Program-made: the position numbers and the translations under genes
Source of the DNA: Penelope pileata
Taxonomy: Eukaryota; Chordata; Aves; Galliformes; Cracidae
DNA length: 64,000 nt
Direction: 5' to 3'
Assembly: GCA_013396635.1 (NCBI GenBank)
Contig: WBMW01000442.1
Location: forward strand, 560,356-624,355
Shown: piece by piece, positions 62,011 through 64,000 of the stretch
Numbering within the stretch: the stretch's first letter is position 1
Layout: the number at the start of each line of letters is the position of its first letter
The notes under the pieces: model-generated
Seen by the model: only the letters and a program-made list of their open reading frames with translations
Database searches by the model: none
What the model was told of the DNA's origin: nothing

Positions 62011-64000
62011 GACTGATCTGTAGCTAGTTACTGAATCTGTAGTAAGTCCAGTCTGTGGCCTGAAGGGCAAGTTACACTCAAGTACTGATATACTGACCCT
62101 CCTGCTCTGCATAGCACCAACATGAATTCTTAGTTACTTGTTTTGTTTTGAAACAAACAAACACTCTATCAATACTTTGAATGTACTATACAGTGCTCTT
62201 GCTGAATGTGCATCCTGCTTCTTGGGCAAGTATCATGAGAGTAGCTACAGACACTATTTGCAACTCTGACAGCAGAGGCTGTTGGCAATAATTTGCTCAC
62301 TGTGGGATGATGAACTTCTTGATCTGTAGTGCTGATCTGTTCTCAAGCAGCCTGTAAAGAAAAAGTACCTGTGCCAAATTGTTTTAGGAGTTTGCAGTTA
62401 ATTGCATCCCTTTACACTCCAAATCATTTTCCAAAGAAACCGCTAAGCCTGTGGGTAAGTGGAGTATAACTGTACCTTACTGCTTCCAAAATTTGTAAAT
62501 GATCTTTGGAGTTAGCAATATGGTTTTGCAAGCATAGAAGTCAAGAAGAGACTTTTTAGTCATAGCTGTGACAGTCACAGCAACTGTAGGAATGACTAAG
62601 AAAGTCACTTCTTGACTACTATTCAGATAATCGCAGCAATGATAAGACCTTAAGGAAAGCCCATTAAAGTTCAGGGGAAGGCTTTAATGGACTGTGCATC
62701 AGGCACTAAGCATCATAGCCCCCATGGCTGCCTTGCATTGCAGTCTGCAGGATAGGTTTCACAAAGATTTAGTGAATCCAACTTAGCTTGCTTCCTGGTA
62801 ACTAAATTTTTGATGTTTAAAATACACCAGCTATTTTATTCGATGTAGCTGGATGTGTTTGTAAATTTAATCTGAGAAGGAATAAATCCTGGATAATCTT
62901 CAAACCCAGAGATTGTCTAAATAAGGAAAGGATTGAAAAGAAAGGAAAACACCAGGAAAGTAATGAATTGAGAGCTTCCTGGGGACAAGAAGCAGGTATA
63001 GCCAAATGCTGGAGTTGAGGATTATTTAAAATTCCTTTGACCAGTGTACTTCTTTGTGAAATGGATCAAATACTGTTTCTATTAGATGACAGGAGTTCAT
63101 TTCCTTTCCTTAGATAAACACTTTAAGGTGCCAGACTCCTCTGTGAGATGATAAATGACTTCCTAGACGTCATCATAAAGGAAGTTGTTCCTTATAACTG
63201 TTCTAAATCTGTTACATATCAAATTTCCTGTGCATGGCTGCCACTCTGCAATGCTTTCCAAACTGTATTTCACAAATTCTCTGTGTGTCTTATAACATCA
63301 GGACACTCATTTTCCAGCTCTGTCTTTGGCACTGTTCACAAAACACAGGAGGTCATGGGTTGAATTTGTAAGTTAGTATAACACATCCTGCCTACCTTGA
63401 ATTACAAAAAATACACAATTTGGATGACTGATTTATGAATTTGTAATTACAGATGGGACTGTTCTATTTTAGTTCAGCCTGATGAAGCTGAGAACAGCTG
63501 AAATTTGCTTATTTCAGTGATAGGAAATTCAAGAGGAGGGTTATTGCCCTCTTTGTTTTGGAAAATTTGAATTGTCATATTGGAAACAACAATAGAATCC
63601 GAGATTGTGCTTGTACTTGTAATTTCAGATCACCTCATAGCCCAGTAAATATCATGTCAGGCCTTTCTGGTCTTCACCAACTTCCTTTGCAAATAAATTG
63701 TTAAAATAAAGTTTGCTGTCTTTTTATGACACTTGACATTTGTAAATTATTCACTGTCAGAATCTTTGTTGCAGTCTAATTACTCTGCCATGAAATTTAT
63801 GTCTTCATTGTCATAAAAGAATGTTGCAGAGTCTTAGAAAAGTAAAGAAGTTTTTGCAGGATCACTGACTTCCTTGTCAAGTGACAAAAAACAGAATTCA
63901 AGACACCTGATGTCTATCTCTGTGGTTTTTCATCACCAGATCTTATTTATGTTAAGACTTGAGATGTGAGTCTCTGGAAATAGTGTTTTTTTTTTTTTTT
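62011..64000. other. Non-coding AT-rich DNA, no gene seen
   Basis: Only short unrelated frames (62-71 codons) occur. The window ends inside a T run of at least 15 bases (63986-64000), whose full length is cut off by the window edge. Confidence 0.65.

Noticed and set aside
1..64000. Bacterial-type systems: CRISPR arrays, operons, toxin-antitoxin or phage-defence genes
   Set aside because: There are no regularly spaced direct repeats of CRISPR size, no dense same-strand ORFs and no ribosome-binding-site pattern. The CR1 elements identify a bird nuclear genome.

Overview
This window looks like non-coding DNA from a bird, most likely a galliform such as chicken or a close relative. The strongest evidence is a set of CR1 LINE 3' ends, including two younger copies that finish in the avian tail ATTCTATGATTCTATGAT. 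The sequence is AT-rich and poor in CpG, with many poly-A/T tracts and short open frames scattered at random. It contains no rRNA, CRISPR array, operon or bacterial-type gene organisation. I could not support any protein-coding gene or exon. The longest open frames (206, 177, 144, 143, 141, 137 and 136 codons) resemble no family I know and lack a consistent exon structure. The one clearly recognisable protein fragment is the C-terminal end of the CR1 reverse-transcriptase ORF on the minus strand at 50.3-50.6 kb.

Layout. From 1 to 15 kb the sequence is unique-looking AT-rich DNA with one old CR1 (5.9-6.1 kb), GC-richer patches near 1.3-1.6, 9.3-9.5, 10.3-10.6 and 11.8-12.5 kb, and two G-quadruplex motifs. 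From 15 to 17.1 kb there is a cluster of very old repeat remnants: an amniote-wide interspersed repeat on each side of a degraded DNA-transposon-like element, plus an exact 25-bp tandem duplication. From 17 to 46.8 kb the sequence is mostly featureless, with a G-quadruplex/hairpin patch at 23.85 kb and another at 30.94 kb, a tRNA-derived-SINE-like stretch at 37.16 kb, overlapping inverted repeats at 37.63 kb, and alternating purine-pyrimidine runs. From 50.2 to 53.2 kb lies a CR1-rich segment in which two similar copies sit in opposite orientation. At 55.9-56.1 kb there is a 221-base uninterrupted pyrimidine tract made of three successive microsatellites. From 59 to 62 kb there are remnants that resemble ancient L2/CR1-L3-class LINE 3' regions.

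Four close matches to the CTCF core motif (33.3 kb minus, 35.9 kb plus, 49.3 kb minus, 57.1 kb plus) are the best regulatory candidates. The 35.9 and 49.3 kb sites are convergent. The window is best read as intergenic or deep intronic DNA. Its interest lies in repeat history, non-B DNA and possible chromatin architecture rather than in a protein system.
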